Shown here piece by piece: positions 1 to 10,617 of a stretch of 64,000 nucleotides of DNA (positions are counted from its first letter, which is position 1; each line of letters opens with the position of its first letter). The stretch is taken from contig NW_027478385.1 of assembly GCF_051014685.1 (NCBI RefSeq), positions 4,836,001-4,900,000 on the forward strand, given 5' to 3'. A model generated the notes under the pieces. That model saw nothing but the letters and a program-made list of their open reading frames with translations. It did no database searches and was not told the DNA's origin. The translations under genes and the position numbers were made by a program. The stretch is from Ptiloglossa arizonensis. Lineage: Eukaryota > Arthropoda > Insecta > Hymenoptera > Colletidae.

Positions 1-177
1 CAGACGAGCGAAAATTTTGATGGTTACTCAACCATTCCTTAATTTCAAACTCCCATATCTCGCGATCGGATTGACGAACTCGAGAAATTCCTGTTGCATC
101 TGAAAGTAGAAACTCGCCCGATTACAGCGTTGTGTGTATTTTTGCCCTAGTCCATAGTAGTTATTGGTTTCGAGTAT

Positions 178-354
178 CAGACTTGCGAAAATTTTGATGG
201 TTTCTCAAACGTTCCTTAACTTCAAATTCCCATATCTCGCGAACTGACTGACGAACTCGAGAAATTCCTGTTACATCTGAAAGTAGAAACTCGCCCGATT
301 ACAACGGTATGTGCACTTTTGCCCTAGGCCATAGTAGCTATTGTTATCGAGTAT
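178..354 (+). repeat. Example satellite monomer (177 bp)
   Basis: One complete unit, given as a reference for the phase used here. It begins cagacttgcg and ends gttatcgagtat. The stretch from about unit position 37 to 127 is the most constant part across the array. It holds cttaacttcaaa, ctcccatatctcgcgaacgg (with local changes), gacgaactcgag, aaattcctgttgcatctg and the cgcccgattaca motif. Positions about 6-9, 19-36, 103-117, 128-140, 141-161 and 168-175 are variable boxes that switch between a few recurring alternatives. This particular unit carries two uncommon changes, gaactgactg and gttacatctg, shared only with its copy 2,123 bp downstream as far as I saw. Confidence 0.97.
293..309 (-). 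other. CENP-B-box-like site, partial match (one example of many)
   Basis: On the minus strand, unit positions 116-132 can be aligned to the 17-bp CENP-B box NTTCGNNNNANNCGGGN. The CGGG block, the central A and the CG of TTCG are present, giving 7 of 9 defined bases; the two Ts of TTCG read A and C instead. Units with acaacgg share this 7/9 match. Units with acaatgg, acaacag or acagcgg match less well. CENP-B box binding is well characterised in mammals, so in an unknown eukaryote this may be chance. No unit I inspected restores the full TTCG. Confidence 0.3.
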
Positions 355-2123
355 CAGACTTGCGAAAATTTTGATGGTTTCTCAAACGTTCCTTATCTTC
401 AAACTCCCATATCTCGCGAACGGATTGACGAACTCGAGAAATTCCTATTGCATCTGAAAGTAGAAACTCGCCCCATTACAACAGTATGTGCATTTTTGCC
501 CTAGGCCATAGTAGCGATTGGTTTCGATTATCAGACTTGCGAAAATTTTGATGATTTCTCAAACGTTCCTTAACTTCAAACTCCCATATCTCGCGAACGG
601 ATTGACGAACTCGAGAAATTCCTGTTGCATCTGACTGTAGAAACTCGCCCGATTACAGCGGTATGTGTATTTTTCCCCTAGGCCTTTGTAGTTATTGGTT
701 TCGGGAATCAGACTTGCGAAAATTTTGATGGTTTCTCAACCATTCCTTAACTTCAAACTCCCTTATCTCGCGAACGGATTGACGAACTTGAGAAATTCCT
801 GTTGCATCTGAAAGTAGAAACTCGCCCGATTACAATTGTGTGTGTACTTTTCCCCTAGGCCATTTCAGTTATTGGTTTCGAGTATCAGACCAGCGAAATT
901 TTTGATGGTTTTTCAACCATTTCTTAACTTCAAACTCCCATATCTCGCGAACAAATTGACGAACTCGAGAAATTCTTGTTGCATATGAAAGCAGAAACTC
1001 GCCCGATTACAACGGTATGTGTATTTTTCCCCTAGGCCTTTGTAGTTATTGGTTTCGGGAATCAGACTTGCGAAAATTTTGATGGGTTCTCAACCATTCC
1101 TTATTTTCAAACTCCCATATCTCGCGAACGGATTGACGAACTCGAGAAATTCCTGTTGCATCTGAAAGTAGAAACTCGCCCGATTACAATGGTGTGTGTA
1201 CTTTTCCCCTAGGCCATTCCAGTTATTGGTTTCGAGTATGAGACCAGCGGAAATTTTGGTGGTTTCTCAAACGTTCCTTAACTTCAAACTCCCATATCTC
1301 GCGAACGGATTGACGAACTCGAGAAATTCCTATTGCATCTGAAAGTAGAAACTCGCCCCATTACAACGGTATGTATATTTTTGCCCGAGGCCATAGTAGC
1401 TATTGGTTTCGATTATCAGACTTGCGAAAATTTGATGGTTTCTCAAACGTTCCTTAACTTCAAATTCCCATATCTCGCGAACGGACTGACGAACTCGAGA
1501 AATTCCTGTTACATCTGAAAGTAGAAACTCGCCCGATTACAACGGTATGTGCACTTTTGCCCTAGGCCATAGTAGCTATTGTTATCGAGTATCAGACTTG
1601 CGAAAATTTTGATGGTTTCTCAACCATTCCTTAACTTCAAACTCCCATATCTCGCGAACGGACTGACGAACTCGAGAAATTCCTGTTGCATCTGAAACCA
1701 GAGACTCGCTCGATTACAACGGTATGTGTGTTTTTGCCCTAGGCCATAGTAGTTATTGGTTTCGAGTATCAGACTTGCGAAAATTTTGATGGTTTCTCAA
1801 CCATTCCTTAACTTCAAACTCCCATATCTCGCGAACGGATTGACGAACTCGAGAAATTCCTGTTGCATCTGAAAGTAGAAACTCGCCCGATTACAATGGT
1901 GTGTGTACTTTTCCCCTAGGCCACTCCAGTTATTGGTTTCGAGTATCAGACCAGCGAAGATTTTGATGGTTTCTCAACCATTCCTTAACTTCAAAGTCCC
2001 ATATCTCGCGAACGGATTGACGAACTCGAGAAATTCCTATTGCATCTGAAAGTAGAAACTCGCCCTATTACAACAGTATGTGCATTTTTGCCCTAGGCCA
2101 TAGTAGCCATTGGTTTCGAGTAT

Positions 2124-4188
2124 CAGACGAGCGAAAATTTTGATGGTTACTCAACCATTCCTTAATTTCAAACTCCCATATCTCGCGAACGGATTGACGA
2201 ACTCGAGAAATTCCTGTTGCATCTGAAAGTAGAAACTCGCCCGATTACAGCGTTGTGTGTATTTTTGCCCTAGTCCATAGTAGTTATTGGTTTCGAGTAT
2301 CAGACTTGCGAAAATTTTGATGGTTTCTCAAACGTTCCTTAACTTCAAATTCCCATATCTCGCGAACTGACTGACGAACTCGAGAAATTCCTGTTACATC
2401 TGAAAGTAGAAACTCGCCCGATTACAACGGTATGTGCACTTTTGCCCTAGGCCATAGTAGCTATTGTTATCGAGTATCAGACTTGCGAAAATTTTGATGG
2501 TTTCTCAAACGTTCCTTATCTTCAAACTCCCATATCTCGCGAACGGATTGACGAACTCGAGAAATTCCTATTGCATCTGAAAGTAGAAACTCGCCCCATT
2601 ACAACAGTATGTGCATTTTTGCCCTAGGCCATAGTAGCGATTGGTTTCGATTATCAGACTTGCGAAAATTTTGATGATTTCTCAAACGTTCCTTAACTTC
2701 AAACTCCCATATCTCGCGAACGGATTGACGAACTCGAGAAATTCCTGTTGCATCTGACTGTAGAAACTCGCCCGATTACAGCGGTATGTGTATTTTTCCC
2801 CTAGGCCTTTGTAGTTATTGGTTTCGGGAATCAGACTTGCGAAAATTTTGATGGTTTCTCAACCATTCCTTAACTTCAAACTCCCTTATCTCGCGAACGG
2901 ATTGACGAACTTGAGAAATTCCTGTTGCATCTGAAAGTAGAAACTCGCCCGATTACAATTGTGTGTGTACTTTTCCCCTAGGCCATTTCAGTTATTGGTT
3001 TCGAGTATCAGACCAGCGAAATTTTTGATGGTTTTTCAACCATTTCTTAACTTCAAACTCCCATATCTCGCGAACAAATTGACGAACTCGAGAAATTCTT
3101 GTTGCATATGAAAGCAGAAACTCGCCCGATTACAACGGTATGTGTATTTTTCCCCTAGGCCTTTGTAGTTATTGGTTTCGGGAATCAGACTTGCGAAAAT
3201 TTTGATGGGTTCTCAACCATTCCTTATTTTCAAACTCCCATATCTCGCGAACGGATTGACGAACTCGAGAAATTCCTGTTGCATCTGAAAGTAGAAACTC
3301 GCCCGATTACAATGGTGTGTGTACTTTTCCCCTAGGCCATTCCAGTTATTGGTTTCGAGTATGAGACCAGCGGAAATTTTGGTGGTTTCTCAAACGTTCC
3401 TTAACTTCAAACTCCCATATCTCGCGAACGGATTGACGAACTCGAGAAATTCCTATTGCATCTGAAAGTAGAAACTCGCCCCATTACAACGGTATGTATA
3501 TTTTTGCCCGAGGCCATAGTAGCTATTGGTTTCGATTATCAGACTTGCGAAAATTTGATGGTTTCTCAAACGTTCCTTAACTTCAAATTCCCATATCTCG
3601 CGAACGGACTGACGAACTCGAGAAATTCCTGTTACATCTGAAAGTAGAAACTCGCCCGATTACAACGGTATGTGCACTTTTGCCCTAGGCCATAGTAGCT
3701 ATTGTTATCGAGTATCAGACTTGCGAAAATTTTGATGGTTTCTCAACCATTCCTTAACTTCAAACTCCCATATCTCGCGAACGGACTGACGAACTCGAGA
3801 AATTCCTGTTGCATCTGAAACCAGAGACTCGCTCGATTACAACGGTATGTGTGTTTTTGCCCTAGGCCATAGTAGTTATTGGTTTCGAGTATCAGACTTG
3901 CGAAAATTTTGATGGTTTCTCAACCATTCCTTAACTTCAAACTCCCATATCTCGCGAACGGATTGACGAACTCGAGAAATTCCTGTTGCATCTGAAAGTA
4001 GAAACTCGCCCGATTACAATGGTGTGTGTACTTTTCCCCTAGGCCACTCCAGTTATTGGTTTCGAGTATCAGACCAGCGAAGATTTTGATGGTTTCTCAA
4101 CCATTCCTTAACTTCAAAGTCCCATATCTCGCGAACGGATTGACGAACTCGAGAAATTCCTATTGCATCTGAAAGTAGAAACTCGCCC
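2124..4188. repeat. 12-monomer HOR, copy 2
   Basis: Matches 1-2,065 base for base except for one difference I noticed: T at 66 versus A at 2,189 (cgcgatcgg versus cgcgaacgg). It includes the same one-base deletion near 3,557 and the same rare changes such as gaactgactg and gttacatctg. The match ends inside a monomer at 4,188/4,189, where this copy continues cgattacaacgg. Such a mid-monomer edge is what unequal exchange between monomers leaves. The near identity implies very recent duplication or homogenisation. Confidence 0.96.
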
Positions 4189-5485
4189 GATTACAACGGT
4201 ATGTGTATTTTTCCCCTAGACCTTTGTAATTATTGGTTTCGAGTATCAGACTTGCGAAAATTTTTATGGTTTCTCAGCCATTCCTTATCTTCAAACTCCC
4301 ATATCTCGCGAACGGATTGACGAACTCGAGAAATTCCTGTTGCATCTGAAAGTAGAAACTCGCCCGATTACAATGGTGTGTGTATTTTTGCCCTAGGCCA
4401 TAGTAGTTATTGGTTTCGAGTATCAGAATTGCGAAAATTTTGATGGTTTCTCAAACGTTTCTTAACTTCAAACTCCCATATCTCGCGAACGGATTGACGA
4501 ACTCGAGAAATTCCTGCTGCATCTGAAAGCAGAGACTCGCCCGATTACAGCGGTGTGTGTATTTTTGCCCTAGTCCATAGTAGTTATTGGTTTCGAGTAT
4601 CAGACTTGCGAAAATTTTGATGGTTTCCCAAACGTTCCTTAACTTCAAATTCCCATATCTCGCGAACGGACTGACGAACTCGAGAAATTCCTGTTGCATC
4701 TGAAAGCAGAGACTCGCACGATTACAACGGTATGTGTGTTTTTGCCCTAGGCCATAGTAGTTGTTGGTTTCGAGTATCAGACTTGCGAAAATTTTGATGG
4801 TTGCTCAGGCGTTCCTTAACTTCAAACTCCCATATCTCGCGAACGGATTGACGAACTCGAGAAATTCCTGTTGCATCTGAAAGTAGAAACTCGCCCGATT
4901 ACAATGGTGTGTGTACTTTTCCCCTAGGCCATTCCAGTTATTGGTTTCGAGAATGAGACCAGCGAAAATTTTGATGGTTTCTCAACCATTCCTTAACTTC
5001 AAACTCCCTTATCTCGCGAACGGATTGACGAACTCGAGAAATTCCTGTTGCATCTGAAAGTAGAAACTGGCCCGATGATAATGGTGTGTGTACTTTTCCC
5101 CTAGGCCATTTCAGCTATTGGTTTCGAGTATCAGACCAGCGAAATTTTTGATGGTTTTTCAACCATTTCTTAACTTCAAACTCCCATATCTCGCGAACAA
5201 ATTGACGAACTCGAGAAATTCTTGTTGCATATGAAAGCAGAAACTCGCCCGATTACAGCGGTGTGTGTATTTTTGCCCTAGTCCACAGTAGTTATTGGTT
5301 TCGAGTATCAGACTTGCGAAAATTTTGATGGTTTCTCAAACGTTCCTTAACTTCAAATTCCCATATCTCGCGAACAGACTGACGAACTCGAGAAATTCCT
5401 GTTGCATCTGAAAGTAGAAACACGCCCGATTACAACGGTATGTGTATTTTTCACCTAGGCCTTTGTAGTTATTGGTTTCGGGAAT
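4189..5485. repeat. Irregular monomer run
   Basis: About seven units without a clear local higher-order period. They mix variants seen on both sides. The unit with cccgatgataatgg at about 5,071 recurs 2,655 bp (15 units) downstream near 7,726. The unit with gaacaaattgacg and cttgttgcatatg near 5,200-5,240 is an early member of a type found repeatedly to 23 kb and again at 36.7 kb. The region can be read as the diverged predecessor of the 15-mer HOR that follows. No non-satellite sequence is present. Confidence 0.85.
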
Positions 5486-7610
5486 CAGACTTGCGAAAAT
5501 TTTGATGGTTTCTCAGCCATTCCTTAACTTCAAACTCCCATATCTCGCGAACGGATTGACGAACTCGAGAAATTCCTGTTGCATCTGAAAGTAGAAACAC
5601 GCCCGATTACAACGGTATGTGTATTTTTCCCCTAGGCCTTTGTAGTTATTGGTTTCGAGTATCAGACTTGCGAAAATTTTGATGGTTTCTCAAACGTTTC
5701 TTAACTTCAAACTCCCATATCTCGCGAACGGATTGACGAACTCGAGAAATTCCTGTTGCATCTGAAAGCAGATACTCGCCCGATTACAACAGTATGTGCA
5801 TTTTTGCCCTAGGCCATAGTAGCTATTGTTTTCGAGTATCAGACTTGCGAAAATTTTGATGGTTTCTCAAACGTTCCTTAACTTCATGCTCCCATATCTC
5901 GCGAACGGATTGACCAACTCGAGAAATTCCTATTGCATCTGAAAGTAGAAGCTCGCCCCATTACAACAGTATGTGCATTTTTGCCCTAGGCCATAGCAGC
6001 GATTGGTTTCCAGTTACAGACTTGCAAAAATTTTGATGGTTTCTCAAACGTTTCTTAACTTCAAACTTCCATATCTCGCGAACGGATTGACGAACTCGAG
6101 AAATTCCTGTTGCATCTTGCAGTAGAAACTCGCCCGATTACAACGGTATGTGTATTTTTCCCCTAGACCTTTGTAATTATTGGTTTCGAGTATCAGACTT
6201 GCGAAAATTTTGATGGTTTCTCAAACGTTTCTTAACTTCAAACTCCCATATCTCGCGAACGGATTGACGAACTCGAGAAATTCCTATTGCATCTGAAAGT
6301 AGAAACTCGCCCGATTACAACAGTATGTGCATTTTTGTCCTAGACCATAGTAGCTATTGGTTTCCAGTATCAGACTTGCAAAAATTTTGATGGTTTCTCA
6401 GCCATTCCTTAACTTCAAACTCCCATATCTCGCGAACGGATTGACGAACTCGAGAAATTCCTGTTGCATCTGAAAGTAGAAACACGCCCGATTACAACGG
6501 TATGTGTATTTTTCCCCTAGGCCTTTGTAGTTATTGGTTTCGAGTATCAGACTTGCGAAAATTTTGATGGTTTCTCAAACGTTTCTTAACTTCAAACTCC
6601 CATATCTCGCGAACGGATTGACGAACTCGAGAAATTCCTGTTGCATCTGAAAGCAGATACTCGCCCGATTACAACAGTATGTGCATTTTTGCCCTAGGCC
6701 ATAGTAGCTATTGTTTTCGAGTATCAGACTTGCGAAAATTTTGATGGTTTCTCAAACGTTCCTTAACTTCATGCTCCCATATCTCGCGAACGGATTGACC
6801 AACTCGAGAAATTCCTATTGCATCTGGAAGTAGAAACTCGCCCCATTACAACAGTATGTGCATTTTTGCCCTAGGCCATAGTAGCGATTGGTTTCGATTA
6901 TCAGACTTGCGAAAATTTTGATGGTTTCTCAACCATTCCTTAACTTCAAACTCCCATATCTCGCGAACGGATTGACGAACTCGAGAAATTCCTATTGCAT
7001 CTGAAAGCAGATACTCGCCCGATTACAACAGTATGTGCATTTTTGCCCTAGGCCATAGTAGCTATTGTTTTCGAGTATCAGACTTGCGAAAATTTTGATG
7101 GTTTCTCAAACGTTCCTTAACTTCATGCTCCCATATCTCGCGAACGGATTGACCAACTCGAGAAATTCCTATTGCATCTTGCAGTAGAAACTCGCCCGAT
7201 TACAACGGTATGTGTATTTTTCCCCTAGACCATTGTAATTATTGGTTTCGAGTATCAGACTTGCGAAAATTTTGATGGTTTCTCAAACGTTTCTTAACTT
7301 CAAACTCCCATATCTCGCGACCGGATTGACGAACTCGAGAAATTCCTATTGCATCTGAAAGTAGAAACTCTCCCGATTACAACAGTATGTGCATTTTTGT
7401 CCTAGACCATAGTAGCTATTGGTTTCCAGTATCAGACTTGCAAAAATTTTGATGGTTTCTCAGCCATTCCTTAACTTCAAACTCCCATATCTCGCGAACG
7501 GATTTACGAACTCGAGAAATTCCTGTTGCATCTGAAAGTAGAAACACGCCCGATTACAACGGTATGTGTATTTTTCCCCTAGGCCTTTGTAGTTATTGGT
7601 TTCGAGTATG
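5486..7610. repeat. Nested 5-mer (885 bp) and 6-mer (1,062 bp) duplications
   Basis: About 5,486-5,990 matches 6,371-6,875 at a lag of 885 bp (5 units), including the marker cttcatgctccc at 5,883 and 6,768 and gaccaactcgag. Separately, 6,113-6,548 matches 7,175-7,610 at a lag of 1,062 bp (6 units), marked by gcatcttgcagtag and gtcctagaccatag. The cttcatgctccc unit occurs a third time near 7,122, two units after the second. The overlapping lags show at least two successive duplication events. A few substitutions separate the copies (for example ccatagcagc at 5,991 and gcgaccgg near 7,318). Confidence 0.88.
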
Positions 7611-7963
7611 AGACCAGCGAAAATTTTGATGGTTTCTCAACCATTCCTTAACTTCAAACTCCCATATCTCGCGAACGGATTGACGAACTCGAGAAATTCC
7701 TGTTGCATCTGAAAGTAGAAACTCGCCCGATGATAATGGTGTGTGTACTTTTCCCCTAGGCCATTTCAGCTATTGGTTTCGAGTATCAGACCAGCGAAAT
7801 TTTTGATGGTTTTTCAACCATTCCTTAACTTCAAACTCCCATATCTCGCGAACAAATTGACGAACTCGAGAAATTCTTGTTTGATCTGAAAGCAGAAACA
7901 CGCCCGATTAAAGCGGTGTGTGTATTTTTGCCCTAGTCCACAGTAGTTATTGGTTTCGAGTAT
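7611..7963. repeat. Two monomers leading into the 15-mer HOR
   Basis: The first unit carries cccgatgataatgg. The second starts ccagcgaaatttttgatgg and carries gaacaaattg, the rare cttgtttgatctg and gattaaagcgg. The gtttgatctg type is a marker of the following HOR, where it occurs once before copy 2 and twice before copy 3. Confidence 0.85.
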
Positions 7964-10617
7964 CAGACTTGCGAAAATTTTGATGGTTTCTCAACCATTC
8001 CTTAACTTCAAACTCCCATATCTCGCGAACGGATTGACGAGCACGAGAAATTCCTGTTGCATCTGAAAGCAGAGACTCGCCCGATTACAACAGTATGTGC
8101 ATTTTTGCCCTAGGCCATAGTAGCTATTGTTTTCGAGTATCAGACTTGCGAAAATTTTGATGGTTTCTCAAACGTTCCTTAACTTCAAACTCCCATATCT
8201 CGCGAACGGATTGACGAACTCGAGAAATTCCTGTTGCATCTGAAACCAGAGGCTCGCTCGATTACAACAGAATGTGTATTTTTGCCCTAGGCCATAGTAG
8301 CTATTCGTTTCGAGTATCAGATTTGCGAAAATTTTGATGGTTTCTCAAACGTTCCTTAACTTCTAACTCCCATATCTCGCGAACGGATTGACGAACTCGA
8401 GAAATTCCTGTTGCATCTGAAAGTAGAAACTCGCCCGATGACAATGGTGTGTGTACTTTTTCCCTAGGCCATAGTAGTTATTTGTTTCGAGTATCAGACT
8501 TGCGAAAATTTTGATGGTTACTCAAACGTTTCTTAACTTCAAAGTCCCATATCTCGCGAACGGATTGACGAACTCTAGAAATTCCTGTTGCATCTGAAAG
8601 TAGAAACTCGCCCGATTACAACAGTATGTGCATTTTTGCCCTAGGCCATAGTAGCTATTGTTTTCGAGTATCAGACTTGCGAAAATTTTGATGGTTTCTC
8701 AAACGTTCCTTAACTTCATACTCCCATACCTCGCGAACGGATTGACGAACCCGAGAAATTCCTATTGCATCTGAAAGTAGAAACTCGCCCCATTACAACA
8801 GTATGTGCATTTTTGCCCTAGGCCATAGTAGCGATTGTTTTCGATTATCAGACTTGCGAAAGTTTTGATGGTTTCTCAAATGTTCCTTAACTTCAAAATC
8901 CCATATCTCGCGAACGGATTGACGAACTCGAGAAATTCCTGTTGCATCTGAAAGTAGAAACTCGCCCGATGACAATGGTGTGTGTACTTTTCCCCTAGGC
9001 CATAGTAGTTATTGGTTTCGAGTATCAGACTTGCGAAAATTTTGATGGTTTCTCAAACGTTTCTTAACTTCAAAGTCCCATATCTCGCGAACGGATTGAC
9101 GAACTCTAGAAATTCCTGTTGCATCTGAAAGTAGAAACTCGCCCGATTACAACAGTATGTGCATTTTTGTCCTAGACCATAGTAGCTATTGGTTTCCAGT
9201 ATCAGACTACGAAAATTTTGATGGTTTTTCAAACGTTCCTTAACTTCAAATTCCCATATCTCGCGAACAGACTGACGAACTCGAGAAATTCCTGTTGCAT
9301 CTGAAAGTAGAAACACGCCCGATTACAACGGTATGTGTATTTTTCCCCTAGGCCTTTGTAGTTATTGGTTTCGATTATCAGACTTGCGAAAATTTTGTTG
9401 GATTCTTAACCATTCCTTAACTTCATACTCCCATATCTCGCGAACGGATTGACGAACTCGCGAAATTCCTGTTGCATCTGAAACCAGAGACTCGCTCGAT
9501 TACAACAGTATGTGTATTTTTGCCCTAGGCCATAGTAGCTATTGGTTTCGAGTATCAGACTTGCGAAAATTTTGATGGTTTCTCAAACGTTTCTTAACTT
9601 CAAACTCCCATATATCGCGAACGGATTGACGAACCCGAGAAATTCCTATTGCATCTGAAAGTAGAAACTCGCCCGATTACAACGGTATGTATATTTTTGC
9701 CCTAGGCCATAGTAGTTATTGGTTTCCAGTATCAGACTTGCAAAAATTTTGATGGTTCCTCAAACGTTCCTTAATTTCAAACTCCCATATCTCGCGAACG
9801 GATTGACGAACTCGAGAAATTCCTGTTGCATCTTGCAGTAGAAACTCGCCCGATTACAACGGTATGTGTATTTTTCCCCTAGACCTTTGTAATTATTGGT
9901 TTCGAGTATCAGACTTGCGAAAATTTTTATGGTTTCTCAAACGTTTCTTAACTTCAAACTCCCATATCTCGCGAACGGATTGACGAACTCGAGAAATTCC
10001 TGTTGCATCTGAAAGTAGAAACTCGCCCGATTACAATGGTGAGTGTACTTTTCCCCTAGGCCATTCCAGTTATTGGTTTCGAGTATGAGACCAGCGAAAA
10101 TTTTGATGGTTTCTCAACCATTCCTTAACTTCAAACTCCCATATCTCGCGAACGGATTGACGAACTTGAGAAATTCCTGTTGCATCTGAAAGTAGAAACT
10201 CGCCCGATTACAATTGTGTGTGTACTTTTCCCCTAGGCCATTTCAGTTATTGGCTTCGAGTATCAGACCAGCGAAATTTTTTATGGTTTTTCAACCATTT
10301 CTTAACTTCAAACTCCCATATCTCGCGAACAAATTGACGAACTCGAGAAATTCTTGTTGCATATGAAAGCAGAAGCTCGCCCGATTACAGCGGTGTGTGT
10401 ATTTTTGCCCTAGTCCACAGTAGTTATTGGTTTCGAGTATCAGACTTGCGAAAATTTTGATGGTTTCTCAACCATTCCTTAACTTCAAACTCCCATATCT
10501 CGCGAACAAATTGACGAACTCGAGAAATTCTTGTTTGATCTGAAAGCAGAAACACGCCCGATTAAAGCGGTGTGTGTATTTTTGCCCTAGTCCACAGTAG
10601 TTATTGGTTTCGAGTAT
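7964..10617. repeat. 15-monomer HOR, copy 1 (2,654 bp)
   Basis: Fifteen units whose order is repeated at a lag of 2,654 bp. Landmarks are the first unit with gacgagcacgag (8,036), a unit with gatttgcg and cttctaactcc, and two XbaI-containing units (ctctagaaattcc near 8,574 and 9,105). There is a unit starting cagactacg near 9,208 that lacks one base, a unit with gttggattcttaacc, and a final cttgtttgatctg unit. Differences from copy 2 are few, such as gaacccgag here near 8,750 versus caactcgag, and ggtgagtgtac near 10,039. Confidence 0.95.

Larger units (their letters stand above)
1..2123. repeat. 12-monomer HOR, copy 1 (2,123 bp)
   Basis: Twelve consecutive units that recur in the same order immediately downstream. 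The length is one base short of 12 x 177 because unit 9 (start 1,417) has three Ts instead of four after gcgaaaa, near 1,431. The last part of this copy, from 2,066, reads ccctattacaacagtatg and differs from the second copy, so the matched block is 1-2,065. The left edge lies at or beyond the start of the window, so further copies upstream are possible. Confidence 0.96.

Noticed and set aside
178..354. Strong hairpin or cruciform in the monomer built on the CTCGAG, TCGCGA, CCTAGG and AAAATTTT palindromes
   Set aside because: Each palindrome stops at 6-8 bases because the flanking bases do not pair. I found no longer inverted repeat joining them, so I do not claim a structural element.
1333..1518. 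61-codon plus-strand frame duplicated at 3,456-3,641
   Set aside because: It exists only because of the one-base deletion near 1,431, which shifts frame between monomers. The second copy is the 2,123-bp tandem duplicate.
9053..9316. Minus-strand reading frames of 60-87 codons repeated at 8.8-9.3, 11.4-12.0, 14.3-14.8 and 18.4-18.7 kb
   Set aside because: Identical copies reflect the 15/16/14-mer HOR, not a gene family. They are satellite translated in one frame, with starts and stops set by monomer variants.
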